Assembly: GCA_034440575.1 (NCBI GenBank)
Contig: JAOTOL010001621.1
Coordinates: 186,001-250,000 of the forward strand
Direction: 5' to 3'
Length of the DNA stretch: 64,000 nt
From: Imbricaverruca yamaguchii
Lineage: Eukaryota > Arthropoda > Thecostraca > Neoverrucidae
The notes beneath the pieces were generated by a model. That model was not told the DNA's origin. It searched no databases and worked only from the letters and a program-made list of their open reading frames with translations. Positions 23,961-36,330 of this stretch are shown piece by piece. The translations under genes were made by a program, and so were the position numbers. Position 1 is the stretch's first letter. Each line of letters begins with the position of its first letter.

Positions 23961-24736
23961 GATATTGACACATATCTCAGGACCTTTAACAGATAGAAAC
24001 AAATGGCGAACGCTATTCGACAGTCCTTGAAATGCGCTACCGACAATAGGCGGTGTAATTTAAGGTCAGGTCAACCGAAACATAGGTCAAGGTCATGAAT
24101 TCATGACCTCAGGTCAAAGCCTAGGGAGGTCATGCAAGGTATCAATCGACACGTCATGACGATACAAGCACAATGACGGTAATTTGAGCCTTCTAGATCA
24201 ATGCAGTGCGATGTAATGCGCATGAATGTGTAGTAATCTCAGATGACCTCAGAGACCTTGGTGAGGTCACTGAGCAAAAATGTAATCTGTAACATTGAGC
24301 ATAGCTTCCATCTACATGCCACAACCGTTGTGAGATCATTCCGAGCGCAAATATGCAACTAGGAAATATTTGTATATTTTACCATAGCCCTATAATGGGG
24401 AAGCCATGGCAGCGACCTGACCTAAGGTCAATGCTACGAAAAAAACCATATACATATTATGGTCCCTGATGAGATCATGACATGCTATAAGTTTGAAATC
24501 AATCGCCCAATTATTGTGGAAGTTATGCCACCTAGAACTCCGAGTGTAGTTGGGTCACTTCGCCTGACCTGGTGACCTGACCTGAGATGACCCAGGATTT
24601 AAAATGTATGAGGATATGCGGAAAAGACCAATGAACAGCCATGCGAGGATTGGCCTTGCTAACCCTATTAGTTTGGCGGCAAATGAGGAAAAACCGGAGG
24701 GGGCAGATATCTGCCACCCGGACGTGCGCGGGTTAA
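23960..24736. mobile_element. Divergent relative of the piggyBac-type MITE (right part)
   Basis: The right end GACGTGCGCGGG followed by TTAA matches the CCCGCGC terminus of copies A and B. The interior shares AAATATTTGTATATTTTAC and the AGGTCA-rich block (TGACCTGACCTGAGATGACC) in the same order. The left end could not be placed. Confidence 0.5.
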
Positions 24737-25420
24737 TATCACTTAATATGATAATGAGGCTTGGCTCCTCAATTTAAAGCGACACACTGTGTAGTTGGCT
24801 GTTGCAATTTTATAATACCCTGCAGAGTTGGCCGTGCACTATATTATGAACCCTGCATAGTTGGCTCCCAATGTTGTGCGGGACCCGTGCAGGTTGTCAG
24901 AAAATGTTCGAAAACATCCAAGACCGAGCTATTTTTTATTCGCTTTATACCACACTCCGCGAGTGAGTTGGTGCTTGGAACCAGAGCTAGGTGCCATTCT
25001 TCTTTATAGAGCAGCAACGTGTTAACCTTTTCAAGGATCGGTGTCATCTTCGGGTCACAGACAGCGTGACACTGAAACTAAAAATAAACTACACGCATTC
25101 TAAAAAGCAATGTATTGATAGCACATTGTTTTAATACATTGCCCCCCCCCCCCACCACCACCACACTCCACAATAGCCGATTTCACAGGCGTTGCCCGTG
25201 GGCATAAGCATAAAACGTGGTTCCAGATGGTGGGATGATAACCCCATACTTACACAGTCTCTATAAACGTGTAACAGGGGGCACGCGGAATTGTCCACAA
25301 TAACCGCTAGTGTACCCAGTGGCTCAGTGCCGGGGCAAAACCAGGAGCTTTCTTTAAGTAAATGTCCTCTATCATTTTGTGGAGAAATCGATGTCAGATA
25401 ATTAATGCTCAATGGTCGTG
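24737..25420. other. Unassigned sequence with poly-C run
   Basis: CCTGCAGAGTTGGC / CCTGCATAGTTGGC near 24820-24865 forms a short two-copy repeat. C13 and a (CCA)n tract sit at 25142-25165. No gene is seen. Confidence 0.4.
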
Positions 25421-25424
25421 CAAC

Positions 25425-25620
25425 CCTGCACCCAACAAGCGGCAACCCTGCCGCCGGCGAGCAGCAACCTTGCAGGCAGCGATCAGCAACCCTACAGCCG
25501 GCGAGCAGCAACCTTGCAGGCAGCGAGCAGCAACCCTGCAGCCGTCGAGCAGCAACCCTCAGCGAGCAGCAACCCTGCAACCGGCGAGAAGCAACCTTGT
25601 AGGCAGCGAGCAGCGATTCT
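25425..25620. repeat. 21-bp minisatellite
   Basis: About nine copies of a unit around GCGAGCAGCAACCCTGCAGC with CTTGCAGGCA variants; stop-free in several frames. Confidence 0.9.
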
Positions 25621-25915
25621 GCCGCCAAAGAACATCGCCGGGACTGCGATATCGCCGCAGTCACAATTTCCTTCGCCTGGAACATTCTACGTGGTGTATA
25701 TTTTGCCCTGTTCTAGGTCCTGGCATCAAGTGAATGCGGGGTCGCTCGTCGGGTCTCGAAAGATCACGTGACCTGCCGGCGATGTCCCGGCGGCTTGGCA
25801 CATTAGTACATTGACCGGCCATGTCCTTATCGATGTGGTCTGTATTAGGGCTAGGCAGGCTCAGTGTCAGATACCGAATCAGAACACCTACACCGCGCTC
25901 ACTCCTGGCTGCCAC
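25621..25915. other. Unassigned spacer
   Basis: No feature recognised. Confidence 0.35.
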
Positions 25916-25918
25916 GGT

Positions 25919-26045
25919 TTCCGGCAGATAACAGTGTATATGAGGCTCCATATCCGGCAGGTGGCAGTGTATCTGAGGCTCCATATCCGGCAGGCGGCAG
26001 TGTATCTGAAGATCCATATCCGGCAGGTGGGAGTGTATCGGATGC
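25919..26045. repeat. 33-bp minisatellite, four copies
   Basis: The unit contains CATATCCGGCAGGTGGCAGT then GTATCTGAGGCTC. The last copy is diverged. Confidence 0.9.
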
Positions 26046-26147
26046 TCTGTCTCCGATCAGAGGATGGTTCGTTGGCAGGAGACGGAAAGATGCAAATTAT
26101 GTACATGTTTATTAATTAATTAATTGCACTGATACAAGATTCATCGA

Positions 26148-26151
<4 letters not shown>

Positions 26152-26222
<71 letters not shown>
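26152..26222. repeat. (TA)n microsatellite
   Basis: About 35 TA units, then TTCATATATATTCATGTATA. Confidence 0.95.
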
Positions 26223-26226
<4 letters not shown>

Positions 26227-27411
26227 TATATATTCATGTATATGTGTGTGGATGAGTGCATAAATGTTGGGTAACAGCTTTGATCATTAACTTGTCATTT
26301 TTTTCTCTCTACACCACTTCAATTTATATATTCAGAAATAAGTTAGACTGGGCAAGACATCGAATTTGTATTTTGCTGAAGAATACCATTGGAACAACTG
26401 AGTCTAAAATACCTAACAATTGACAGAAATACATGTTCTGCTGTTTTTACAAAGATACCGTTAAAGTTATCATCTGCTTCAAGTGGAAGTTGTTCATTTT
26501 TCGCAATATAGTAAGGTGTCTCGGCCCCTATGCGAGGAAAATGGACGACAGTAGGCAAGGGAAAGTACCAAGGGTCTTTGACCTCTCGCTGTCCCATTGG
26601 TTACTGTTCCATGTACTGTTATCAACCGCATGCGATTTTATCATTAATGAGCTAAACTATAGACTTCTCAGACAAGTAAAATGAGATTAGGAGCGGTCCA
26701 TCAGTGGCGTAGCCAGTATTCCACAGGGAATTGGATTGGTCCGATCCATGACATTGAAACACTGAGAGAATCTCGACCGCTGTATCATGAGGCTCTGGAA
26801 TCCAGCCAGCCTTCTTCCTCCTTTCTGTAGAATTTGTGCGACAAAAACTTAATTTTCAATCCAGAAAGAAGCCATTTGGGATGCTTCCATCTGGCTCCCT
26901 GACTCCGCCCGTGTCCACACTACCACCGACATTGGTGAGATGGATACGCCTGGATCGTCAAACTACCTGTCAAATCGTCAAAATGATAAATGAACTACGT
27001 GAATAACTAAAATTGTTATTTCAAGGTATAGACAATCATATTCATACCAAGCCGCAGGCGCAGTGATATCCCTGCCGTATCATGCGTCTATAGACATGTC
27101 GCCCTACGTGCAGAACTCGCACTGATATCTGAAGGCGTGGGTCCACTCCTGATGCCCGGGCAGGTGAACACTGGACGCCGTGTGAAGCGCCGTGTCATAC
27201 CACGGCGTGGGGTGGGTTCTGTATTGGCAGCACTGGAGCCCACTCCACAAGACATTTTGTGGCTCTGCTTGTTCGGCGGCCCCAGATTCTGTATTTATGC
27301 TTCTTCGGCTGCATCGGTATCTCCTTTGCGCTCCGCCGCTGTGCTACAGCCTGTGGTGTGCCTATAATTTGCGCTGGTCGGGCGGGGACAAAAGGATTCG
27401 CTACACTTCGT
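26223..27411. other. Unassigned sequence
   Basis: A minus frame of 84 codons (26343-26597) is of unbiased composition but not recognised. No RNA gene or element end is seen before the hAT-type terminus at 27420. Confidence 0.4.
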
Positions 27412-29434
27412 GTGATTCTCAGGGGCCCACTAAGGCACTTAAGGCAGTGCCTCACCTCAGTAGAGCTGAAAGATCTTTCTGATGTTATTTTCGCACATAG
27501 CGATGCTCTTATCCATTGGAAAATCACAACATTAAAAAGTTGACATGAAACCTTCATTGGTGATTCGTAATTATCGTGAAAATGTAAGTTAAGATTTACA
27601 TATTCAATTTGGAACAACTCTGTCATTAATCTGAAATACGTATGAGTGAGGCCAGCCTTAATCCAAATGTCGCCATATTATGCGCTTTCGTTTCATACGA
27701 AGCGTAGGGTATAAAAAAGAAAAAAGAAAAAGGAGCCTTCTCAAGATGAACTAAAACGTTTGTATAGAGTGCATTTCGCCGTCAGAGGAAATTGTTTGCA
27801 AGTTGACTTTCGGGCTACATCGGAACATGTTTCACACAAAAAGTTGCCATTGATTCATGAAATTAAGGAATTGTGCAACTCTGTGGGGTTGGTACAAGTT
27901 TCGTACCTGCATGGATAGGAGAGGTGAGAAATTCTGCTCAAATAAAAGCGTTCAGGAACGGTGGGCTAAGACTGGGCTTTGATGTGGTCCTTCTCAGCTA
28001 TCCCCCTTAACAGCCTGCTTTGCAGCAGAATTGGTTTATGGTGCACAATGTATGCAAAACTAGGAACATTTAATGCCAAATTCAAGGGGTTAGAAGCTTG
28101 TACAAAATATTAAAACAAATCTGAGAATTAGTTTTGCTTGGCTAAGCAACTCAAAACCAACTCTGGATCTTCCAATGCGTCCGATTTGTACTGGTATGTT
28201 GAACTGTTCCAAATTGAAAACCAGGCTTAGTCTGACCAAATGTTTGGTCTGATCTTTGGGCTTATAATATTGTTCATGTTCCTCATAGTTAGCAACCAAG
28301 TGCCCATGGCTGGAGTTGGCATGTGGTCTGGACCCCCTGGTTTGATATCCTGCTAACCTTAGTTTGTCATTTTCCATATGAACTGTGAAAATATGCTTTG
28401 AAAATATGAACTTGGATCCCCTGACTTTGTGAGAGATCTCCAGCCGTGCAAGTACCAATGAAGGTTGGTAGGGAGAGTGGAAGGAGATGTTGGCAATCTC
28501 TAAATGTGACTAGCTATGACTAAATTGAATAATTTGTTGACACGTGTGGAAAATTTTGTTGGTGTTTTTTTTTCTTTCCAAATTGCAATGCTCCATTATA
28601 TTTTTAGGAACTCTGAAGCCCTGAACAAACTTAAATTTGTATCTTATTATAAGCTTGCATCCTTAGTGTATGAGCCGATGCATTTCCAGGTGTAGTAAAT
28701 GTGTAGTTTTTGTCTGGGCAAAATATGTATTTGGTTATTCTTAAATTTCTCTCTCCGGTGTGCTGTGCTTCTGTGGAATGGGCAAATGTAGCCATACCAA
28801 TTTTAGGAAAAGCTGATGATGATTCATGCAAGACATCTTATTATTGTGATTTAAGGTATTCGCAGGACATGGGTTACACATGTCCTGCTACCTACAGAAA
28901 GCAAACAAAGGGGTCATTTGGAAGATTTAGTTCTTTTTCATTAAAAAGTGATCCGTTGTATTGGAATTTTAAATTGTCAACTTTGAAACACAAAACAAAA
29001 CAATTTTTATTTTTTGTGGAAATTATGTTCTTTTTCATTAACCTTAGACTAGACTAGGAAATGGGCATATTGCATTTCATTTTGCACCTTATTTTAGCGA
29101 CATATTACCTAACTCAAAGCCACTTCCTTTGTGTTATTTTGCTTGCCAGCTGAAAAGTAAACATTTGGAGAGGAAATTAGTGGTCACACAAGCTTCATCA
29201 CTTATATATGGAATATATTGGTAAAAATGTAACATTCCAAAACATACCTTGAAGTACAATTATATGGATATTTCTGTGTGAAAAGTATAGGTACCAAACA
29301 AGTTCCGAATTTTGGGAACCGAAAAATACAGTGGTCGAAATCCGACGATTTTTTTGTGTGTGTGTGGGGGGGGGGGGGTGCAATGATGCCTGCCTCATCC
29401 GATTTTGATACCTCGGACCGCCCCTGGTGATTCT
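27412..29434. mobile_element. hAT-type DNA transposon, 2.0 kb, with perfect 8-bp target duplication
   Basis: The element (27420-29426) starts CAGGGGCCCACTAAGGCA and ends, read on the minus strand, CAGGGGCGGTCCGAGG. Only the first seven bases are identical between ends. The 8 bp just outside are GTGATTCT on both sides (27412-27419 and 29427-29434), the duplication length known for hAT elements. The interior has no intact transposase; a minus frame of 122 codons at 28090-28458 is unrecognised. Part of the interior near 29110-29180 resembles 53930-54000. Confidence 0.8.
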
Positions 29435-29689
29435 TTGGTTTCTGCAAGCCCTCCTACTTTTACCTAATTGCTGCCACACGATTGTCTTGTGCCATATTTG
29501 ACGGGTGAAATGATTCGTATGGTGTTTGCTTGAAACATTCGATCAATTCAATTCGATAACTGGTTATATTCTCCCCACATTCTCTGGTGGCTAAGAAATT
29601 CACTTCATCTCTTTGGTTAAATATGCTCTCAGATTCGCTATCGAACCAAGGCGCAAGCTAGGTGGTCATGTTCTGGACCCGTTGCGTTT

Positions 29690-31591
29690 TTTTTGTACAG
29701 ATTTGTTTTAAGGCTCCAGCCATTTTGGGGGGGGGGGGTAGGGTTCGGCAGACTTTTAGATCCCGGCTCTTTTTATGGTCTGTCGTCCTTTTTGGACAAC
29801 CGCGATATTTGTGAGGCATCGGCGCGTTTTCAAAGACCTCGATGTGCTTGTTTAATGGCCGGTCTTTGTGTTCCAATGTGTAGGACCATGTTGCCTTTTG
29901 AGGGTCGCACTATATTTTGAGGCCCCATGCAGTCTCATGACCCTGATGTGCTTTGAAGATCCCCGTTGTGTTTTCTTTAGAGCTCCCGATGTTTGTATTT
30001 ATATTATAGCTGCAACGCATGTTTCAAGGCTTGTGTGTGCTTTTTGTGCTTTTTGTGCCTTTTGTGAGACTCGGTACGCTTCGATGCGCTCGGTGCATTT
30101 TTGGCCTCCGTTGTGCTCTCAGTGTCCAACTGTGTTTCTTTCGGGCTCCTGACGCACATTTGTGGAATCCAGCACAATTTTGTGGGCTACGGTATATTTT
30201 CTTCGGGTCCCGGCGCGACTTTTCAGGCTTGGCTCCGGTGGGACCCGACGCTAGTTTTCTGGGATCGGCACATTCTTTTGTGACTTCCTCTGAATTTTTT
30301 AAAGTCTAAGTCCCGGCCTGATTTTTCCGGCCGGACTACCCACGGTAATTTTTGGTCCCCAGCGATATTTGGGGGCTCGGCGCGAGTTTACAGGGTGCGT
30401 TGATTTATCTGTCTTCCAGCGCTACTTCGGCGGGCCCCGACGCAAATTATCGGGCCCGGTGTAAGGTTTTTTGTGCTTGCTGCATTTATTTAGAGCCCAC
30501 TACGCGAAATCTGGGGGCCTGTCGCGAATGTGCGGAGCACGGAGCGACTTTAGGGGACCAGACGCGATCCTTGTGAGCCCATTCCTTCAAGGAGCGTGGG
30601 GGTAGAATTGGTCTCTTTGGTATCCCACCGCGGCTACTCAACGAATATATTTTTAGCCGATGGCAAACTTAAATTAGAATGTAGAATGTTCTGATATTTT
30701 TCTTTTGGAACCTCGCTTAAATTTCCCGGTGCTCTGGTCGATTTGATGAAGTCCATTTGTGGATTTTGGGGGTCGAGTTCTATTTTGTAAAAGCCATTAC
30801 ACGGTTTTTTTACCCCCATAAGATTCTTCGGGCTTCCCCGTGCATTTCTTCTCTGCCCCAGCGATGTTTATGGGCGCTGTATAACCACTGCAGTTGATGC
30901 GCCCTAAAACCCAAATAACTAACTAACTAACTCTCTGCCCCAGCAGGTTTCTTTTCCGGTGCCCGACACGTTTTTTTGTCTTTGTTGAAATTTTGTGGCC
31001 ACAGAGGCCACATTCCGGGTAGGAACTGACTTCTAAAGCCAAATGCAACTTGTGGGGCTCCGGCGCGATTTTCGGGCCTCCATTGTGATTTTAAAGGGCA
31101 GCGGTGAGATCGTTTTGGGTGTACTTGCGATTTTTTGGCCAAGTCATCATTTGTTGGGATTCCTTGGGCGAGTTTTAGTGGTCTTGACATGCTTTTTTTT
31201 GTGGGCCCAGCATGTTTTGGGCGCTTTGAGTGATTGTTTGGGACCGAAGAGTGATTTTCATGCCCGGACTGTTTTTTCCCCGGCTTTGGCATTCCCGATG
31301 ATATTTTTGGCGCCTCGGTGCGAGCGTTCGAGATCCTAGCGTGATTTTTCAGTCGCCCAAGCGCGAATTTTTGATACTCTCAAGTTCAGTGTGATTTGCA
31401 GAGATCAGGCCCAACGTTTTGAGGCCAACATGTGATTTTGAAGAACCCGGCACGATTTTTGTTAACCCCAGTGTGATATTCAAGGGCCCATGTAGGGACT
31501 TTTGAGTCTTCCAGCGTGATTTTCAGGTGCGCCAGTCCGACGTTTACTGTGCCCCAGTGCGATCTTCAAGGGACACAGCGAGACTTCTTGG
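29690..31591. repeat. Degenerate 20-35 bp satellite, left part
   Basis: Very diverged units of the form (C)CCCGGCGCGA then TTTTTGGGGCC recur (CGGCGCGTTTTC, CCGGCGCGATTTTCGGG, CCCGGCACGATTTTTG). The same pattern resumes at 35926-36330 beyond the hAT-type insertion. Open frames are short and inconsistent. Confidence 0.65.
30850..30944 (+). mobile_element. Ultra-short retroposed insertion (AACT-tailed family, copy 2)
   Basis: A 69-nt insertion (30863-30931) into the satellite is flanked by a perfect 13-bp direct repeat TCTCTGCCCCAGC. It reads GGGCGCTGTATAACC, CTGCAGTTGATGCGCCC, then (AACT)n, so the complementary GGGCGC and GCGCCC ends can form a stem before the tail. Confidence 0.8.
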
Positions 31592-32078
31592 GCCCTAGCC
31601 AGGGCTAAAAAAATGGTTTCGTTGTTGTCGTCCAAATCCGGAATAGGCTTGGTGGTTGTCACCTTTTGTGCAAACGATAACATTATGCTACATGGCCCGT
31701 AACAGGGGTTCCCAACCTGGGGTAATGCGCTGGCTTGTGGAGGGGTGGGGGTGGGGTTATAGCGGGGTTTCGTCAAACCTCGAGTATGGAGAGTACTGTG
31801 TACATTTGTCAAAAACCTGTGCACATATATCAGCAGGAAATACTACATGTTCTCAACCTTGAAAATGAACTTTGGTTATGAGGCATTCTGAATTTGATAC
31901 GGGGTAATCACGAGGTTGGGCTAATCCAAAGGGGGTAATGATAGCTCGAAAAGGTTGTGATTTCCTGGACCTATAACAAATTGCGTCGATTACCTTTATA
32001 CAGAATATCTTGCCGCCAATTTCCTTTTCGGCAATTCGGCGTCGTCAATGCACCATAAATTGAATTATGGTTTGCAAC

Positions 32079-33182
32079 ATTGTCAATGCACCCATGGTTT
32101 GTGAGCCTTAATAATGCAAGGGCTTAGAGGTGTCGTGAATGTAAGCCGGCTTAAATAATAAAAGCCAGTTTAAACTGGCTTACATTAATAAAAGCCACTG
32201 GCTGGCATAAATTCAATTTAAGGCAGCTTTTTTCCATCCCTAAATATAGGTAGGTAGGTACCTACCTACATATAGGGATGGCAAATTTAAGCCACCTGGT
32301 GGTTTAAACCAGTTTAAACCAGCCGGCATAAATTAATTTAAGCCACCCTGGCTAAAATTATGTTTCGGATATGGCTGGAGTGCAGTGACAAACAAAAGTT
32401 AGGGAAGCATCAGTTATTCCAAAATGTGCTACACTCCATTTTATTTATAAACAAACACTCCCTAGAATTTCCCAAAACTCTAGCTGGGTTCTAGGTATGC
32501 ACTCCACATGTCAGATTTTTACCCATTGGATACCTAGCCATTGTATAGCTAGGTACCTATTTTATGTTACCTTAAAAGTAACTATATGAGCCAGATCAAT
32601 TTGTGATGTTTTTGACATAGCTTTCCCATTGTCTTACTGATAATAGTATATGTAGGTAGGTACCTGCCTACCCATATTCATAGATAACAGTAAGCAATCT
32701 TTTTGCTTATTGTTTGCTACAGTAAGCAATCTGTCTACCTATTGCACATTTTCCACACATTGTCAACTATTGCACACCTTTCATGACATTGTATGGTAGC
32801 ACATTATTTCCTGTTAGCACTAACACTTGTGGAAGTGGAGCATTAGATCCATTAGATGAGCATTATATGAGCTTCAAAGCATTAGATGATAGGTGAATCA
32901 ACCTAGTGTCCATACTTTGGGCCAGAAACTGTCACTCACCATCTGGTCATGCACAGTAGGTCTTCATTGTACTCTCTCTAGGTATGGTATTTTACACTTG
33001 TATTGTGCTGAATACCAACACTGTCAATGCACCCATGGTTTGTGAGCCTTATAAGTGTGGGACTTAGAAGTGTCGTGAATTTATGGTGGCTTAGATAATA
33101 AAAGCCAGTTTAAACCGGCTTAAATCAATAAAAGCCACTGGCTGCCATAAATTGAATTTAAGCCACCTTTTTTCCATCCCTA
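32079..33182. repeat. 150-bp direct repeats within the nested region
   Basis: 32079-32238 and 33029-33182 share CAATGCACCCATGGTTTGTG, TAATAAAAGCCAGTTTAAAC and TTTTTTCCATCCCTA with about 10-15 percent difference by eye. TTTAAACC/GGTTTAAA words dominate. Confidence 0.8.
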
Positions 33183-34605
33183 CCTACATATACATACTAT
33201 TATCAGTAAGACAATGGGAAAACTATGCCAAAAACAGCACAAATTGATGTGGCTCAAATAGTCACTTTTCAGCTAACATAAAATAGGTACCTAGCTATCA
33301 AATGGCTATGAACAGTCTGTCTAATATGTATCTTGCTACATATTATCTGCAGAATCTTGCTGCAGAAAGACTTAGACGAGCTTGTGAAGTGGTCCGAAAA
33401 ATGGCAAATGAAATTTAATTTTGATAAGTGCAAAATCATGCATGTAGGTAGGTAGCATATCAAGGCTCCATACTTGATGGGTGGGCAAGTACTATCTGTG
33501 ACTCAGCAGGAGAAGGATTTAGGTGTTATTTTGAACACAAAATTGGAGGCATCAGAACAGACCAAAGAAGCCAGGAAGAAGGCACTAAGAATGCTTGGGG
33601 CAATAAATAGGAATGTATCTTACAAAAGTGAGGAAGTCATCAGGAAGCTTTATTGTGCATATGTCAGGCCACATCTGGAATATTGTGTCCAAGCTTGGTC
33701 CCCTAGTTATGAAAAAGATTGTTGGCTTTTAGAGAGAGTACAAAAGAGGGCAACAAAAATGGTGAATGGTATGGGCAACCTAGCATATGAGGAAAGATTG
33801 AAGAAATTGAATATGTTTTCACTTAGATATAGAAGGCTGAGAGGAGATCTCATCGAGGTCTTTAAATTTGTCCATGGTCTGGAGAGGGGATACCTTGGGG
33901 AAATGTTTGAATTGAACAGAAATGATGCAATTAGAGGTCATAAATTCAAAATTAAAGTTAACCACAGCAGAACAAGGTTAAGGCAAACTTTCTTCACCAA
34001 CAGGGTAGTAGAACACTGGAACCAGCTGTCAGAAACCATTGTCAGTAGCAACACACTGAACATCTTTAAGAACAGCATAGACAATCATTACAAGAATAGT
34101 GGGCTTGTTTTTCTGTATTCCAGGGAGAGTTGATCAACACATTTGGTGGACAACTGGTTCAGTGTACAGAGTGCAACCAAGAAGGGCCCTTGTGGCTCAT
34201 AGTTGCACTGATCTTTTATGTCTATGTATTTTATCTCCCTCAATGCCAGTAGTTGGATGTCAAAATCCTGGTATTTACAAATACCATTTCTAACTACCAG
34301 CATCCAGGGGGCTACATGCTAGACCAACTGTACCTAATGGGTAAACATCTGGCTTGTGGAGTGCATACCCAGAACCCAGACAGAGTTTTGGGGAATTCTA
34401 GGGAGTTTTTTTTGCAAATAAAATGGAGTGTAGCACATTTTGGAATTATAATTGATGCTTTCCTAACTAATGTCCATCACTGCCCCCCAGCCATACCAGA
34501 AATATAATTTAAGCCAGAGTGCCTTAAATTAATTTATGCCATCCAGTTTAAACCATGGTTTAAACCACCAGGTGGCTAAAATTCGCCATCCATATATTGT
34601 ATGCA
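32262..34605. mobile_element. Foldback element with about 400-nt inverted arms, right arm split by CR1
   Basis: The left arm (32262-32660) is the reverse complement of two separated blocks, 34335-34605 and 33183-33309. The blocks become contiguous when the CR1-like piece between 33310 and 34334 is removed. Matching landmarks include GCCACCTGGTGGTTTAAACC, ATGTGCTACACTCCATTTTA, CCTAGAATT(T/C)CCCAAAACTC and TGTCTTACTGATAATAGTAT. It has no coding capacity of its own. An intact copy elsewhere would lack the CR1 piece. Confidence 0.75.
33357..34133 (+). pseudogene. CR1-like LINE reverse transcriptase, C-terminal part
   Basis: The frame opens with LQKDLDELVKWSEKWQM, the RT thumb entry, and continues through KDLGVI, CAYVRPHLEYCVQAWSP, LLERVQKRATKMV, YEERLKKL, RRLRGDLIE and FFTNRVVEHWNQL, the stereotyped C-terminus of CR1/Jockey-type ORF2. 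The catalytic YxDD region is missing, so the copy is 5'-truncated. An in-frame TAG lies at 33453-33455 in a TAGGTAGG stutter. The rest, about 219 codons to 34133, is intact. The 3' untranslated tail to about 34240 matches the fragment at 22312-22400. Confidence 0.9.
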
Positions 34606-35860
34606 TTGCCACCAACTGCAGTCCAATGCCTGCTGAGTAGGTACCTACACACCAAAATATATTTTCTAATTACATTTAGGTGACTATATTTTACTCAAAT
34701 GTAATCCATATACCAATATTTTCACCTGAGCTTGATGGTTGATGATCCAGTGCTGGCTTGCAAGTCCAGTCAAATCGCCTGCCAGGGCCAAAATGGCTAT
34801 CTTGCAGTATTCTTAACACTGGTAGACCTGGGTGCTTTACTTTTGAATGTTTGTAAAGGCTCTGTGCAGTACCTTTCCAATCGCAATGTCCACATCTACA
34901 GGATGACCTTACTAACATTGTCACCCTTACGCCCTGGCCCTGAATAGAGTCTGTTTCTGGAGTCTGTTTAATACCGAACCACTTCATTTGGTCTCATATA
35001 AGTCAGAAAATGAAGAAAAAATCGTTTGATTAACACTCCAGATAATTCGAACTTGGTAGTTTTATCTTGCCGCACTCATTCACCACTCATCAATTATAAA
35101 GAACCGTGATCAATTCCCTATTTCACTCTTCGACGCACATCGTCGCGTTTAAAATGGAAATGGACGGATTTGAAAGCGAGGAATGCGCGTAAAAGAATGA
35201 TATTCTTCTAGATTCTTTTTAACGATTTTAATGAAAGAAAAAATATTATCGTACATCCTACATGAAAAAAGGATTCAAATTGAAATTGTTTAAAAAATCA
35301 GCTAATGTTATAAATTATTCATTACTTAACGTAGGTCTAGTGTTGTTTTAGTACCCGTGGTCTAGTCGCTTGCCTCCAAAGCCGCTGAGTATACCATAGT
35401 TGGGTACTTCCGTACCGCTGCCATCGAGCATAAAGTGGTACCGGGCGAATTCGACAACCACCGGCGACCAGAAGGCATGCCATTGGCTCTGTGCTAAACG
35501 GGAGCCAATTTTATCGTCGGCGGTCGTCTGAACGATGGAATGGTTGTCTCGACGATACTTTGTTGCCGTTGTGTCATTTTTTTGCCGCTGAGCGTACTAG
35601 ATTCTAGATACTAGAAACCAAAAGCGTACGATGGGAATGAAGAAATGGTAGCGTGGCGGTGGGTGGTAGAGGTCTGCACGGTGGACATTTCTAGAGGTCT
35701 GCACGGAGTGACATTTCCAGTCCCGGTCCAATCCGATTCGTTTCAATCCTGCGTACCTTGACACGGATATCGTGACGTAGTCAATTTTATGTATAGTAGG
35801 TACCATTTATATGATTTCACATATAATATTTATAATGATATGGAAATGTGGTCGCCAAAA
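34606..35860. other. Right internal part of the 4.3-kb hAT-type element, no gene seen
   Basis: AT-rich with a GC-richer stretch near 35340-35560. No transposase motif is recognised. Confidence 0.4.
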
Positions 35861-35925
35861 GTCCCCGTTCGTGGTTGTCGTCCACGACGACAGAACGATA
35901 CGATTTTTTTAGCCCTGGCCCTAGC

Positions 35926-36330
35926 GTGATTTACAAAACCCTCGACCCGAACTTTTGAGGCCCCAGCGTGGTTTTCGGGGACCTCGGTGCGACACGTCGG
36001 TGGCTCCGGTGAGACTTTTTGGGACCCCATATTTTGTTTATTCAGCAGTATTTTTTAGAGGCCCCTGTCTCACTTTTTGGTGCCCCCAACGTTAGTTTTT
36101 AGGGGCTCCGGAACGATCTTTTGGACTTCCAATGTGATTTTAATGACTTGGTGCGATTTGGAGGGCCTTGGTGTCATTCAGGGGATCTACGTTACTTTTT
36201 GTGGCCCACAATGTGATTTTTAGTGGCTTCGGTGCGATTTTTGGTACACAAGCGGAATTTTTTTTTGAGTCTGGTGCAATTTTTGCGAACCGCGGCGCAA
36301 TTCTTGGGTGCCCACAACCTATCAGAAAGG
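35926..36330. repeat. Degenerate satellite, right part
   Basis: Units such as CCCAGCGTGGTTTTCGGGG and TCCGGAACGATCTTTTGG continue the pattern of 29690-31591 in the same orientation. Confidence 0.65.

Larger units (their letters stand above)
31592..35925. mobile_element. hAT-type element, 4.3 kb, with nested elements and perfect 8-bp target duplication
   Basis: The element (31600-35917) has terminal inverted repeats beginning CAGGGCTAAAAAAAT, followed by similar GT(T/A)TCGTT...TCGTCG sequence on both ends. The immediately flanking octamers are both GCCCTAGC (31592-31599 and 35918-35925). It interrupts the degenerate satellite, which continues on both sides. No hAT transposase frame is recognised, so it moved with help from another copy or has lost its gene. 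Inside lie a foldback element and a CR1-like fragment. A minus frame at 34691-34987 contains one C2H2-like pattern (CGHC...H...H) of uncertain meaning. Confidence 0.85.
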
